Origin: Azotobacter bryophylli
GTDB lineage: Bacteria > Pseudomonadota > Gammaproteobacteria > Pseudomonadales > Pseudomonadaceae
Direction: 5' to 3'
NCBI RefSeq assembly: GCF_042643485.1
Contig: NZ_JBHRSJ010000004.1
Coordinates: 1 to 64,000 of the forward strand
Length of the DNA stretch: 64,000 nucleotides
In this document: positions 15,514-23,790 of the stretch, one piece after another
Layout: each line of letters starts with the position of its first letter
Position numbering within the stretch: position 1 is the first letter of the stretch
Program-made: the position numbers and the translations under genes
The notes under the pieces: model-generated
Database searches by the model: none
What the model saw: only the letters and a program-made list of their open reading frames with translations
Told to the model about the DNA's origin: nothing

Positions 15514-16182
15514 TCATAACAACGTCAGCTCGTCGATATGCCGGTATTCGGCGCCCAGCGCCTCGGCCAGCGCACGGGCGAGGCCGAGGCGCAGCGGGCC
15601 GCTCTCGATGTCGATGAGCAGCGCCGGGCAGGCCGCCGCCGGCACGGCCGGCAGTGCGCGCAGGCGGCCGTCGGTGAGCAGCCAGAGCTGCTGGCGCTCG
15701 CCGGGATGGCTGCGTCGGCGCCGCGCCAGCCAGGCGTCGGCCTCGGCCAGCGCGGCGGACAGCGGCGTGCCGCCGCCGGCACCGAGCTGCTCCAGCCAGC
15801 GCCGCGCGGCCTGCGGGGCACGCTGCCCCTGGCAGAACCAGCGCGGCCGAGCGCCGTCGGCCTGCAGCAGGGCCAGCGCCACGCGGCGGCGGCGCGCCTG
15901 TTCGAGCAGTTCGGCGAGCAGGCCCTTGGCGCGGCGCAGCGCGCCGTGGCGGCGGGTCGAGGCCGAGGCGTCGACCACGATCAGCCACAGCGCCGGCGCA
16001 GCACTCACGCGGCTGCGGTAGTGCAGCTCGGCGCGCGAGCGCGGCCGGCCGCGTTGCAGGCTGCGCGGCCAATCCGGGCAGCCGCGACCGGGCGCGCCGG
16101 CGCGGCCGCGCGGGGCCGGCTGGGGCTTGTCCCGGTGTCTGGCATCCGCGCCCTGGGCTGGCTGCGGGCGGATGCTCAGGGC
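15514..16182 (-). CDS. chlD: VWA-domain part of ChlD-type chelatase medium subunit, reached by -1 frameshift
   Basis: This frame encodes a von Willebrand A domain with the MIDAS signature DASAS (in LIVVDASASTRRHG), GGTPLSAALAEA and WLLTDGR. It has no convincing start of its own: it enters from the upstream AAA+ frame at an A_AAA_AAG heptamer (16182-16188). Ribosomes slipping back one base there would join the two frames into a single product of about 555 aa (15514-17180), the size and domain order of ChlD/BchD: AAA+, a proline/arginine-rich linker, then VWA. That medium subunit would pair with CobN for cobalt insertion. A standalone start inside the overlap (frame open to 16251) cannot be excluded. 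Confidence 0.8.
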   Translation of the reverse strand, partial: ALSIRPQPAQGADARHRDKPQPAPRGRAGAPGRGCPDWPRSLQRGRPRSRAELHYRSRVSAAPALWLIVVDASASTRRHGALRRAKGLLAELLEQARRRRVALALLQADGARPRWFCQGQRAPQAARRWLEQLGAGGGTPLSAALAEADAWLARRRRSHPGERQQLWLLTDGRLRALPAVPAAACPALLIDIESGPLRLGLARALAEALGAEYRHIDELTLL

Positions 16183-16188
16183 TTTTTT
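16142..16188 (-). promoter_or_regulatory. Programmed -1 ribosomal frameshift signal
   Basis: On the minus strand a slippery heptamer A_AAA_AAG (16188 to 16182) lies in the correct phase, with zero-frame codons ACA AAA AAG. Six bases follow that contain the zero-frame TGA stop (16178-16176), and then a perfect 8-bp stem GCATCCGC / GCGGATGC (16175-16168 and 16149-16142) with an 18-base loop. Heptamer, spacer and stem match the canonical bacterial -1 signal. Frameshifting in chlD genes of B12 producers has been reported, which supports function here. Confidence 0.85.
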
Positions 16189-17180
16189 GTCCAGCGCGGC
16201 GGCGCGCGGCGCTCGCCGATGCCCACCGGCTGCGCCGGCAGCTCGCCCCACTGGCCCTCACCTTGTTCGCCGCGCTGGCCGTCGCTCTGGCCGCCGGCCG
16301 GATCGGGCTGCGGCGGCGCGGCGGCCGGGCCGTGCGGATGGCGATGGCGCAGCACGAAGTCCTGCACCGCGTCGATGTCCTCGACGGCGATGGCCGCGGC
16401 GCCGCGCCAGGCGGCGTGGGCGCGGGCGGCGCGCAGCCAGACCAGGTCGCCGCGCAGGCCGTCGATGCCGGCGGCGTAGCAGCGTGCGGCGATGACTTCC
16501 AGCGCCGCGTCGTCCAGCGGGATCGCTTCCAGTTGCTCGCCGGCCTGCCGGCAGCGCGCCTGCAGCTCGTCCTGCGCCGCCTGCCAGCGGGCGCGGAAGG
16601 CCTGCGGGTCGCGGTCGAAGTCCAGCCGGCGGCGGACGATCTCGGCGCGCTCGGCGGGCAGCGGCGCACCGCCGAGGGCGACGGCCAGGCCGAAGCGGTC
16701 GAGCAGCTGCGGGCGCAGCTCGCCCTCCTCCGGGTTCATGGTGCCGATCAGCATGAAACGCGCGGCGTGGCGGTGCGAGATGCCGTCGCGCTCGACGTGG
16801 TTGACCCCGCTGGCCGCCACGTCGAGCAGCAGGTCGACCAGATGGTCGGCCAGCAGGTTGACCTCGTCGACGTACAGCACGCCGCCGTGGGCGCGCGCCA
16901 GCAGGCCCGGGGCGAAGCGCGCGCGGCCCTCGCCGAGGGCGGCGTCGAGGTCGAGGGTGCCGACGATGCGTTCCTCGGTGGCGCCCAGCGGCAGGGTCAC
17001 CAGCTGGCCGCCGTCGAGCAGCTCGGCCACGCCGCGCGCCAGGGTCGACTTGGCCATGCCGCGCGGGCCCTCGATCAGCACGCCGCCGATCGCCGGGTCG
17101 ACCGCCGCCAGGCACAGCGCCAGCTTCAGCGCGTCGGCGCCGACCACCGCGGCGAGGGGGAAATTCACGGGTTCATGCAT
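16176..17180 (-). CDS. chlI: ChlI-like AAA+ ATPase, small subunit of the cobalt chelatase (zero-frame product)
   Basis: 334 aa starting MHEPVNFPLAAVVGADALK. Walker A is GPRGMAKST and Walker B is GGVLYVDEVNLL; then come GTMNPEEGELRPQLLDRFGL with sensor 1 and the arginine region. This is the Mg-chelatase ChlI/BchI fold. The tail after about residue 285 is proline/glutamine-rich and ends at a TGA just past a slippery heptamer, so normal termination yields a ChlI-like small subunit and frameshifting yields ChlD. It starts 21 bases after cobN and should power CobN-dependent cobalt insertion into hydrogenobyrinate a,c-diamide. No separate chlI gene is seen in the window. Confidence 0.88.
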   Translation of the reverse strand: MHEPVNFPLAAVVGADALKLALCLAAVDPAIGGVLIEGPRGMAKSTLARGVAELLDGGQLVTLPLGATEERIVGTLDLDAALGEGRARFAPGLLARAHGGVLYVDEVNLLADHLVDLLLDVAASGVNHVERDGISHRHAARFMLIGTMNPEEGELRPQLLDRFGLAVALGGAPLPAERAEIVRRRLDFDRDPQAFRARWQAAQDELQARCRQAGEQLEAIPLDDAALEVIAARCYAAGIDGLRGDLVWLRAARAHAAWRGAAAIAVEDIDAVQDFVLRHRHPHGPAAAPPQPDPAGGQSDGQRGEQGEGQWGELPAQPVGIGERRAPPRWTKKP

Positions 17181-17201
17181 GGGAAATCCTCGTCGGGGCC
17201 A

Positions 17202-20200
17202 TCAGCCGTCCTCCTCGCAGTCGAGCAGCAGGTTCTCCAGCGCCTCGCGGTAGGCGCCCGGCTGCTGCCAGAGGCCGCGCTGCTGGGCGTCGAGCAGCCG
17301 CTCGGTCATCTCGCGCAGCGCCGCCGGGTTGTGCTGGCGGACGAACTCGCGGGTATCGGCGTCGAGCAGGTAGGCATCGGTGAGCATCTCGTACTGGTGG
17401 TCGTCGATCAGCTCGCTGGTGGCGTCGAACGCGCACAGGTAGTCGACGGTGGCGGCCAGCTCGAAGGCACCCTTGTAGCCGTGGCGCTTGATGCCGGCGA
17501 TCCACTTGGGATTGGCGGCGCGGGCGCGCACCACGCGGTTGAGTTCTTCCTTGAGGGTGCGGATGCGCGGGTTGTCCGGCTGGCTGTGGTCGCCGTGGTA
17601 GCTGGCCACCGGGGCGCCGCCGAGGGTTTCCGCCGCGGCCAGCATGCCGCCCTGGAACTGGTAGTAGTCGTTGGAGTCGAGCAGGTCGTGCTCGCGGTTG
17701 TCCTGGTTGTGCAGCACCGCCTGCACCGCGCCGAGGCGCCGCTCCAGCGCCGCGCGGGCCGGCACGCCGTCGCCGCCGGAGCCGTAGGCGTAGCCGCCCC
17801 AGGTCAGGTACACGTCGGCCAGATCGGCGCGGCTGTCCCAGGCGCCCTCGGCGATGGCCTGCTGCACGCCGGTGCCGTAGCCGCCGGGGGCGGCGCCGAA
17901 CACCCGCCAGGCGGCGCAGCGGCGCGCTTCCTCGGCACTCAGCCCTTCGGCGGCCAGCTCGGCGCTCTCGCGGCGCACCCGCGCGGCCAGCGGGTTGAGT
18001 TCTTCCGGCTCGTCCAGCGTGGCCACCGCCAGCACCGCGGCGTCGAACAGGCGCAGCAGGTTGGCGAAGGCGTCGCGGAAGAAGCCGGAAACGCGCAGGG
18101 TGACGTCGACCCGCGGGCGGTCGAGCAGCGACACCGGGAGGATCTCGAAATCCTCGACCCGCCCGCTGCCGGCCTGCCACACCGGGCGCACGCCGAGCAG
18201 CGCCATGGCCTGGGCGATGTCGTCGCCGCCGGTGCGCATGGTCGCGGTGCCCCACACCGACAGGCCGAGGCGGGTCAGGTGCTCGCCGTGGTCCTGCAGG
18301 TGGCGCTCCAAGAGCAGGCTGGCGGACTGGAAGCCGAGCCGCCAGGCGGTGGGCGTGGGCAGGTTGCGCACGTCCACCGCGTAGAAGTTGCGCCCGGTGG
18401 GCAGCACGTCGAGGCGCCCGCGACTGGGCGCGCCGCTCGGCCCCGGCGGCACGAAGCGGCCGTCCAGCGCGGCGAGCAGCCCATTGATCTCCGCCGCGCC
18501 GCAGGCGTCGAGCAGCGGCGCGACGCGCTGGTGCAGCTCGGCGAGCACCGCGGCGCTGGCCGAGCCGGGCGCCTCGATCTGCCCGTCGATCAGCTGCAGG
18601 GCGAGCAGCTCCAGGCGCTCGCGGGTGTCGCCGGCCGTGCGCCAAGTGTCGGCGCACAGGTCCATCAGGCAGTCCGGGCGCGGCCCGCTCCACGCCTCGC
18701 CGGGGTCGCCGGCCAGCGGGTCCCAGCCGAAGCCGAGGTCGGCGGCCAGCGCGCGCAGCAGGCTGGCGTTGCCGCCCTGGCCGTCGCCGCGCGGCACGCG
18801 CAGCAGCGCCAGCAGGGTGTCGCGGCGCAGGCGGCCGCTGGGCGACTCGCCGAACACGTGCAGGCCGTCGCGGATCTGCGATTCCTTGAGGTCGCACAGG
18901 TAGGCGTCGAGCTGCGGCAGCCAGCTGTCCGGGTCGGCGCTGAGCTGCAGGTTCAGCTCGCGGTCCAGCGCGGTGGCGCGCACCGTGGCGAGGATCTCGC
19001 CGCGCAGCTCTCCGGCGCGGCGCGGGTCGAGCAGGCTGGCCTCGTAGTACTCGTCGGCCAGGCGTTCCAGGTCGCGCAGCGGGCCGTAGCTCTCGGCGCG
19101 GGTCAGCGGCGGCATCAGGTGGTCGACGATCACCGCCTGGCTGCGCCGCTTGGCCTGCGCGCCCTCGCCGGGGTCGTTGACGATGAACGGGTAGACGTTG
19201 GGCAGCGGGCCGAGGATGGCGTCCGGCCAGCACTCGGCGGACAGCCCGACGCCCTTGCCCGGCAGCCACTCGAGGTTGCCGTGCTTGCCGACGTGCACCA
19301 CCGCGTCGGCGCCGTAGGCCTCGCGCAGCCAGAAGTAGAAGGCCAAGTAGCCGTGCGGCGGCACCAAGAGCGGGTCATGGTAGATCGCCGCCGGATCGAG
19401 CTGGTAGCCGCGCGCCGGCTGGATGCCGACGAAGGTCAGCCCCAGGCGCAGGCCGGCGACCATCATCCGCCCGCCGCGGAACATCGGGTCGTCCTCCGGG
19501 CCGCCCCAGCGCTGCAGCACCGCCTGGCGGTTGGCCTCGGGCAGCCGCTCGAACAGCCGGTGGTAGTCGGCCAGCGCCAGGCTCTGCTGGCAGGGGCGCA
19601 GGTCGAGCGTGTCGAGATCGTTGCTCACCCCGCCGAGCAGCGCGTGGATCAGCGCAGTGCCGGAATCCGGCAGCCCGGCCACCGGGTAACCGGCTTGCTG
19701 GAGCGCGCGGAGGATGTTCAGCGCCGCCGCCGGGGTGTCGAGGCCGACGCCGTTGCCGATGCGCCCGTCGCGGGTCGGGTAGTTGGCCAGCACCAGGGCG
19801 ATGCGCTTGTCGGCGTTGGCCTTGCGCGCCAGGTTCACCCAGCGCCGCGCCAGCTCGGCGACGAAGTCCATGCGCTCGCCGTCGGCCTGGTAGCAGACCA
19901 CATCGCTCTGGCTGCGCTCGCTGCGCCAGGCCAGGCCCTTGAAGGTGATCGGCCGGGTGACGATGCGCCCGTCCAGCTCGGGCAGCGCCACGTGCATGGC
20001 CAGGTCGCGCGGGCCGAGGCCCAGCGGGTTGTCCTGCCAGCGCTGGCGGTTGTCCAGCGCGCAGATCGCCTGCAGCACCGGCACGTCGCGGCGGAACGGG
20101 CGCAGCGCCGGGCGCTCCGGGCTGGACAGGGCGAAGCCGGTGGTATTGAGGATCAGCGCCGCGTCGGTTTCGTCCAGCCAGTCCTCGACCTGGGCCAGGC

Positions 20201-20936
20201 AGGCCGGCTCCTTGAGGCTGGCCACGGCGATCGGCAGCGGGTTGAGGCCCTGCGCGGCGAGGCGCGCGCAGAACTCGTCGACGAAGGCGGTGTTGGCCGC
20301 CTGCAACTGCGCGCGGTAGAACAGCAGCGCCGCCACCGGCGCGCCACAGCGCCAGTCGGCGTGCCACAGCGCCGGGGTGCCGCTGCCGCGGCGCGGGTGG
20401 TAGACGGCGACGCGCTGCAGCGCCTGCGGCTCGCGCCACTCGCCGGGATGGCCGAGCCAGCGGTCGGCGAGGAAGCGATACAGCTGGCGGGCGTTGTCCA
20501 GCCCGCCCTGGCGCAGGTACTGCCAGGCGCGCGCGGCGTCCTCGGCGGACACCGTGCTCAGGCGGGTCAGCTCCGGGTCGGGGCGGTCGTCGCCGGGCAC
20601 CAGGATCAGCGTGGCGCCGGCCTCGCCCAGCTCGACCAGCTGCTCGATGCCATAGCGCCAGTAGCCCACCCCGCCGTGCAGCGAGAGCAGGATCACCCGC
20701 GCGTGGCGCAGCACGTCCTCGACGTAGAGGTCCACCGAAGCGTGGTTGCGCAGTTGGCCGGGGTTGGCCAGGCGCAGGCTCGGGTAGTCGTCGCCCAGCT
20801 CGCCGGCGGCCGCGGCCAGCAGCGTCAGGTTGGAGTCGCCGCTGCACAGGACCACCAGCTCGCCGGGGGTCTGGCCGAGGTCGGCGATGCTGTCGTCGGG
20901 GACGAAGCCGCCGGGCTGGGTGCGCAGGAGGTGCAT
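17202..20936 (-). CDS. cobN: Cobaltochelatase large subunit CobN
   Basis: 1244 aa, full length for the CobN/BchH family. Recognisable segments include ILLSLHGGVGYWRYG near residue 85, VVHVGKHGNLEWLPGKGVGLS near 545, SLSVWGTATMRTGGDD-like sequence near 905, and GGYAYGSGGDGVPAR with NQDNREHDLLDSNDYYQFQGG near 1060. It is the catalytic subunit inserting Co2+ into the corrin ring with ATP hydrolysed by the AAA+ partner. It lies between cobW (16 bases upstream) and the chlI/chlD gene (21 bases downstream), so all three share the B12 riboswitch. A long open frame on the opposite strand is a codon-bias artefact. Confidence 0.95.
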   Translation of the reverse strand: MHLLRTQPGGFVPDDSIADLGQTPGELVVLCSGDSNLTLLAAAAGELGDDYPSLRLANPGQLRNHASVDLYVEDVLRHARVILLSLHGGVGYWRYGIEQLVELGEAGATLILVPGDDRPDPELTRLSTVSAEDAARAWQYLRQGGLDNARQLYRFLADRWLGHPGEWREPQALQRVAVYHPRRGSGTPALWHADWRCGAPVAALLFYRAQLQAANTAFVDEFCARLAAQGLNPLPIAVASLKEPACLAQVEDWLDETDAALILNTTGFALSSPERPALRPFRRDVPVLQAICALDNRQRWQDNPLGLGPRDLAMHVALPELDGRIVTRPITFKGLAWRSERSQSDVVCYQADGERMDFVAELARRWVNLARKANADKRIALVLANYPTRDGRIGNGVGLDTPAAALNILRALQQAGYPVAGLPDSGTALIHALLGGVSNDLDTLDLRPCQQSLALADYHRLFERLPEANRQAVLQRWGGPEDDPMFRGGRMMVAGLRLGLTFVGIQPARGYQLDPAAIYHDPLLVPPHGYLAFYFWLREAYGADAVVHVGKHGNLEWLPGKGVGLSAECWPDAILGPLPNVYPFIVNDPGEGAQAKRRSQAVIVDHLMPPLTRAESYGPLRDLERLADEYYEASLLDPRRAGELRGEILATVRATALDRELNLQLSADPDSWLPQLDAYLCDLKESQIRDGLHVFGESPSGRLRRDTLLALLRVPRGDGQGGNASLLRALAADLGFGWDPLAGDPGEAWSGPRPDCLMDLCADTWRTAGDTRERLELLALQLIDGQIEAPGSASAAVLAELHQRVAPLLDACGAAEINGLLAALDGRFVPPGPSGAPSRGRLDVLPTGRNFYAVDVRNLPTPTAWRLGFQSASLLLERHLQDHGEHLTRLGLSVWGTATMRTGGDDIAQAMALLGVRPVWQAGSGRVEDFEILPVSLLDRPRVDVTLRVSGFFRDAFANLLRLFDAAVLAVATLDEPEELNPLAARVRRESAELAAEGLSAEEARRCAAWRVFGAAPGGYGTGVQQAIAEGAWDSRADLADVYLTWGGYAYGSGGDGVPARAALERRLGAVQAVLHNQDNREHDLLDSNDYYQFQGGMLAAAETLGGAPVASYHGDHSQPDNPRIRTLKEELNRVVRARAANPKWIAGIKRHGYKGAFELAATVDYLCAFDATSELIDDHQYEMLTDAYLLDADTREFVRQHNPAALREMTERLLDAQQRGLWQQPGAYREALENLLLDCEEDG

Positions 20937-20952
20937 GGCGTGGGCTTCTGGC

Positions 20953-22008
20953 TCAGCGGGCCAGTGCGGCGCGCAGCTCGGCGTCGATCACCGCGGCATC
21001 GAGATCCTGGCCGATGATCACCAGGCGGGTGGCGCGCGGCTCGCCTTCGCGCCAGGCGCGGTCGAAGTGCTTGTCGAAACGCTGGCCGACGCCCTGCACC
21101 AAGAGGCGCATGGCCTTGCCCGGCACGGCGACGAAGCCCTTGACGCGCAGCACGGCGTGGCGCTGCACCAGCTCGGCGAGCGCGGCGAGCAGCAGGCGCT
21201 CGTCGACTTCCGGCAGCTCGACGCCGAAGGAGTCGAACTCGTCGTGGTCGTGGTCGTCGCCATCGCCGTGGTCGTGGTGGCCGGGACGGGCGTCGATGTG
21301 CAGCTCGGCCTCGGCGCCGATGCCCAGCAGCACGTCCAGCGGCAGGCGGCCCTGCTGCGCCTCGACGATCTTCACCGCCGGCGGCAGCTCCTCGGCCACC
21401 TCGGCGCGCACCGCGGCCAGCGCGGCGGCGTCGAGCAGGTCGGTCTTGTTCAGCACCACCAGGTCGGCGCAGGCCAGCTGGTCCTCGAACAGCTCGTGCA
21501 GCGGCGATTCGTGGTCGAGGTTGGGGTCGGCGCGGCGCTGCTCGTCCACCTGCTCGGGGAAGGCGGCGAAGGTGCCGGCGGCCACCGCCGGGCTGTCGAC
21601 CACGGTGACCACCGCGTCGACGGTGCAGGCGTTGCGGATTTCCGGCCAGTTGAAGGCCTGCACCAGCGGCTTGGGCAGGGCGAGGCCGCTGGTTTCGATG
21701 AGGATGTGGTCGAGATCGGCGCGACGCTGCACCAGTTCGCGCATCACCGGGAAGAACTCTTCCTGCACGGTGCAGCACAGGCAGCCGTTGGCCAGCTCGA
21801 AGACCCGACCGGCCGCTTCCTCCTCGCTGCAGCCGATCGAGCACTGCTTGAGGATCTCGCCGTCGATGCCCAGCTCGCCGAACTCGTTGACGATCACCGC
21901 GATGCGCCGGCCGGAGGCCGAGTCGAGCAGGTGGCGCAGCAGGGTGGTCTTGCCGGAGCCGAGGAAGCCGGTGACGATGGTGACGGGAAGTTTGCTCAGG
22001 GATTTCAT
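20953..22008 (-). CDS. cobW: CobW, GTP-dependent metallochaperone
   Basis: 351 aa starting MKSLSKLPVTIVTGFLGSGKTT. Walker A is GFLGSGKTT, the metal-binding GCLCC (CxCC) motif is at about residue 74, and the G-loop NKTD is in LVVLNKTDLL. A histidine/aspartate-rich stretch (GHHDHGDGDDHDHDE) lies between the GTPase and C-terminal domains. Members of this COG0523 family deliver metal; CobW is thought to supply Co2+ to the CobN chelatase, which matches its place directly ahead of cobN. The upstream open frame reaches into the riboswitch, so the ATG before KSLSK is used. Confidence 0.93.
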   Translation of the reverse strand: MKSLSKLPVTIVTGFLGSGKTTLLRHLLDSASGRRIAVIVNEFGELGIDGEILKQCSIGCSEEEAAGRVFELANGCLCCTVQEEFFPVMRELVQRRADLDHILIETSGLALPKPLVQAFNWPEIRNACTVDAVVTVVDSPAVAAGTFAAFPEQVDEQRRADPNLDHESPLHELFEDQLACADLVVLNKTDLLDAAALAAVRAEVAEELPPAVKIVEAQQGRLPLDVLLGIGAEAELHIDARPGHHDHGDGDDHDHDEFDSFGVELPEVDERLLLAALAELVQRHAVLRVKGFVAVPGKAMRLLVQGVGQRFDKHFDRAWREGEPRATRLVIIGQDLDAAVIDAELRAALAR

Positions 22009-22142
22009 GGGCAGCCCTACGGGTGCGGCGGGCTGGCATGACGAAGGGACGCCGGGCGCGCGGGCGCCGGTCGTTCGGGTTCGCCACCGGATCACCCCGC
22101 CCGGTTGTCGTGGAAGTCGGGGAGCCCACGGCAAGCGGACTC

Positions 22143-22310
22143 CGGCGAGGCAGGTCTCCTGGCTCACGGTTGGCGCTACACGCCATCCCCTCGCCTTCCC
22201 GCCCTCGGGCAGTGGCGCAATCAAGGGGCTCGAACCGTCTACAGTTGCGGGGGCAGCCGCGGCGTCGCACCGCGTTCCCTCTTAGCTCCGATCGCCGCCG
22301 GAGAACCTCG
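22143..22310 (-). promoter_or_regulatory. Cobalamin riboswitch upstream of cobW-cobN-chlI/D
   Basis: On the minus strand AGAGGGAAC (about 22274-22282), CTGCCCCCGCAACTGT (about 22241-22257), GCCACTG (22210-22216), GGGCGGGAAGGCGAGG and AGCCAGGAGACCTGCCTC (about 22147-22164) follow in riboswitch order. It precedes the chelatase operon by about 135 bases, making cobalt insertion B12-repressed. Confidence 0.95.
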
Positions 22311-22363
22311 AAGCGCGCAAGGCTACGCAGGGTGCGGGCAGCGGTCAATCGCCGCGGCGCTGG

Positions 22364-22454
22364 TTAGGGTAGGCAACTCGCGCAGCGATTGCCTACCGGG
22401 CAGGCCGGCGCCGGAGATTGGTAGAAGATCGCTACGCGAGTCTTCTACCCTACG
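22364..22454. repeat. Double-hairpin intergenic repeat, copy 4
   Basis: GGTAGGCAACTCGCGCAGC...TTGCCTACC and GGTAGAAGATCGCTACGCG...TCTTCTACC are bounded by TTAGGGT and ACCCTACG. It occupies the gap between the third riboswitch and cobE. The hairpin stems vary in sequence while the outer GTAGGG/CCCTAC ends stay constant, as in the other copies. Confidence 0.78.
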
Positions 22455-22543
22455 CGACTCATACCCAGCGCCGCGGTTGACGCTGCGCGGGCGGCGTGCT
22501 GTCCTACGCGCCCCTCGCCATCCGCCCGCCCTGCCCGCCGCCG

Positions 22544-22996
22544 ATGTCCGCCGCCCAGCCCCGTCCGCCCCGCCCGTCCCGGCTCCATGTCGCCGGACTC
22601 GGCTGTCGGCGCGGCTGCGCGGCCGACGAACTGCAGCGCCTGCTGACGGACAGCCTCGGCGAGCTGGGCCTGACCCCGGCCGATCTGCACGCGCTCGCCA
22701 CCCTAGACGGCAAGCTGGCCGAGCCGGGGCTGGGCGAACTGGCCGCGCGCCTCGGCCTGCCGCTGCATGGCCTCACGGCCGAAGAACTGCGCTGCTTCGA
22801 GGCGCGGCTGAGCGCCCCCTCGGAGGCCGCCCGCCGCGCCACCGGCAGCGCCGGGGTCGCCGAGGCCGCCGCCCTGGCCCTCGCCGAGCGCCTCGCCGGC
22901 AGACCGGCCGAGCTGGTCCTGACCAAGCGGCGCAGCGCCGCCGCCACCTTCGCCCTGGCCCGCGCCGGGCACGCCCCCGAATCGGAGCATCCATGA
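22544..22996 (+). CDS. cobE: CobE / CbiG C-terminal domain protein
   Basis: 150 aa from the ATG at 22544 (an in-frame GTG at 22496 would add 16 residues). RLHVAGLGCRRGCAADELQRLL, then ATLDGKLAEPGLGELAARLGLPL, then ATGSAGVAEAAAL with the late RSAAATFALAR match CobE, equivalent to the C-terminal domain of CbiG. Its exact reaction in the aerobic pathway is not settled. It overlaps cobM by four bases (ATGA), so the two are coupled. The rest of CbiG is fused to CobJ at the left edge of the window. Confidence 0.88.
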   Translation: MSAAQPRPPRPSRLHVAGLGCRRGCAADELQRLLTDSLGELGLTPADLHALATLDGKLAEPGLGELAARLGLPLHGLTAEELRCFEARLSAPSEAARRATGSAGVAEAAALALAERLAGRPAELVLTKRRSAAATFALARAGHAPESEHP

Positions 22997-23721
22997 CCGT
23001 GTTCTTCATCGGCGCCGGCCCCGGCGCCGCCGACCTCATCACCGTGCGCGGCCAGCGTCTGATCCAGCGCTGCCCGACTATCCTCTACGCCGGCTCGCTG
23101 GTGCCGGAAGCGGTGCTCGAAGGTCACCACGCGCACACCGTGGTCAACACCGCCGAGCTGGACCTGGAGACCATCGTCGACCTGCTCGCCGCGGCCCACG
23201 CGCGCGGCGAGGACGTGGCCCGGGTGCACTCCGGCGATCCCTCGCTGTACGGCGCCATCGGCGAGCAGATCCGCCACCTGCGCCGCCTCGGCATCCCCTA
23301 CGAGATCGTCCCCGGCGTCACCGCCACCGCCGCCTGCGCGGCGCTGCTCGGCTGCGAGCTGACCCTGCCCGAGGTATCGCAGACGGTCATCCTCACCCGC
23401 TTCGCCAGCCGGACCGAGATGCCGGAAGGCGAACAGCTGGGGGATCTGGCCCGCCACCGCGCCACCCTGGCCGTCCACCTCGGCGTGCGCCAGCTGCCGA
23501 AGATCGTCGCCGAACTGCTGCCGCACTACGGCGCCGACTGCCCGATCGCCGTGGTCCATCGCGCCAGCTGGCCGGACCAGGACTGGGTGCAGGGCACCCT
23601 CGCCGACATCGTCGACAAGGTCGCCGCCAAGGACTTCCGCCGCACCGCGCTGATCCTGGTCGGCCGGGTGCTGACCGCCGAGGCGTTCGCCGACTCGTCG
23701 CTGTACGCGCCGGGCGCCTGA
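22993..23721 (+). CDS. cobM: Precorrin-4 C11-methyltransferase CobM
   Basis: 242 aa starting MTVFFIGAGPGAADLITVRG, with the GAGPGAADL SAM-binding loop of the tetrapyrrole methylase fold. VHSGDPSLYGAIGEQIRHL, then VPGVTATAACAALLGCELTLPEVSQTVILTR are diagnostic of CobM/CbiF. It methylates C11 of precorrin-4. The start sits in the ATGA overlap with cobE. No riboswitch precedes this pair. Confidence 0.94.
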   Translation: MTVFFIGAGPGAADLITVRGQRLIQRCPTILYAGSLVPEAVLEGHHAHTVVNTAELDLETIVDLLAAAHARGEDVARVHSGDPSLYGAIGEQIRHLRRLGIPYEIVPGVTATAACAALLGCELTLPEVSQTVILTRFASRTEMPEGEQLGDLARHRATLAVHLGVRQLPKIVAELLPHYGADCPIAVVHRASWPDQDWVQGTLADIVDKVAAKDFRRTALILVGRVLTAEAFADSSLYAPGA

Positions 23722-23790
23722 GCCCGTATGGGCCCGGCCCGTCGGCGACGCTATCCTTCCAGTCTTCTTCCTCACATTCGGAGTTTCTCC

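Noticed and set aside
16263..21017. Open frame of about 1580 codons on the plus strand, antisense to cobN, cobW and chlI
   Set aside because: It exactly shadows real minus-strand genes with recognisable motifs; its translation is low-complexity (A/G/Q/R/V rich) and has no domain. High-GC third positions create such antisense frames.
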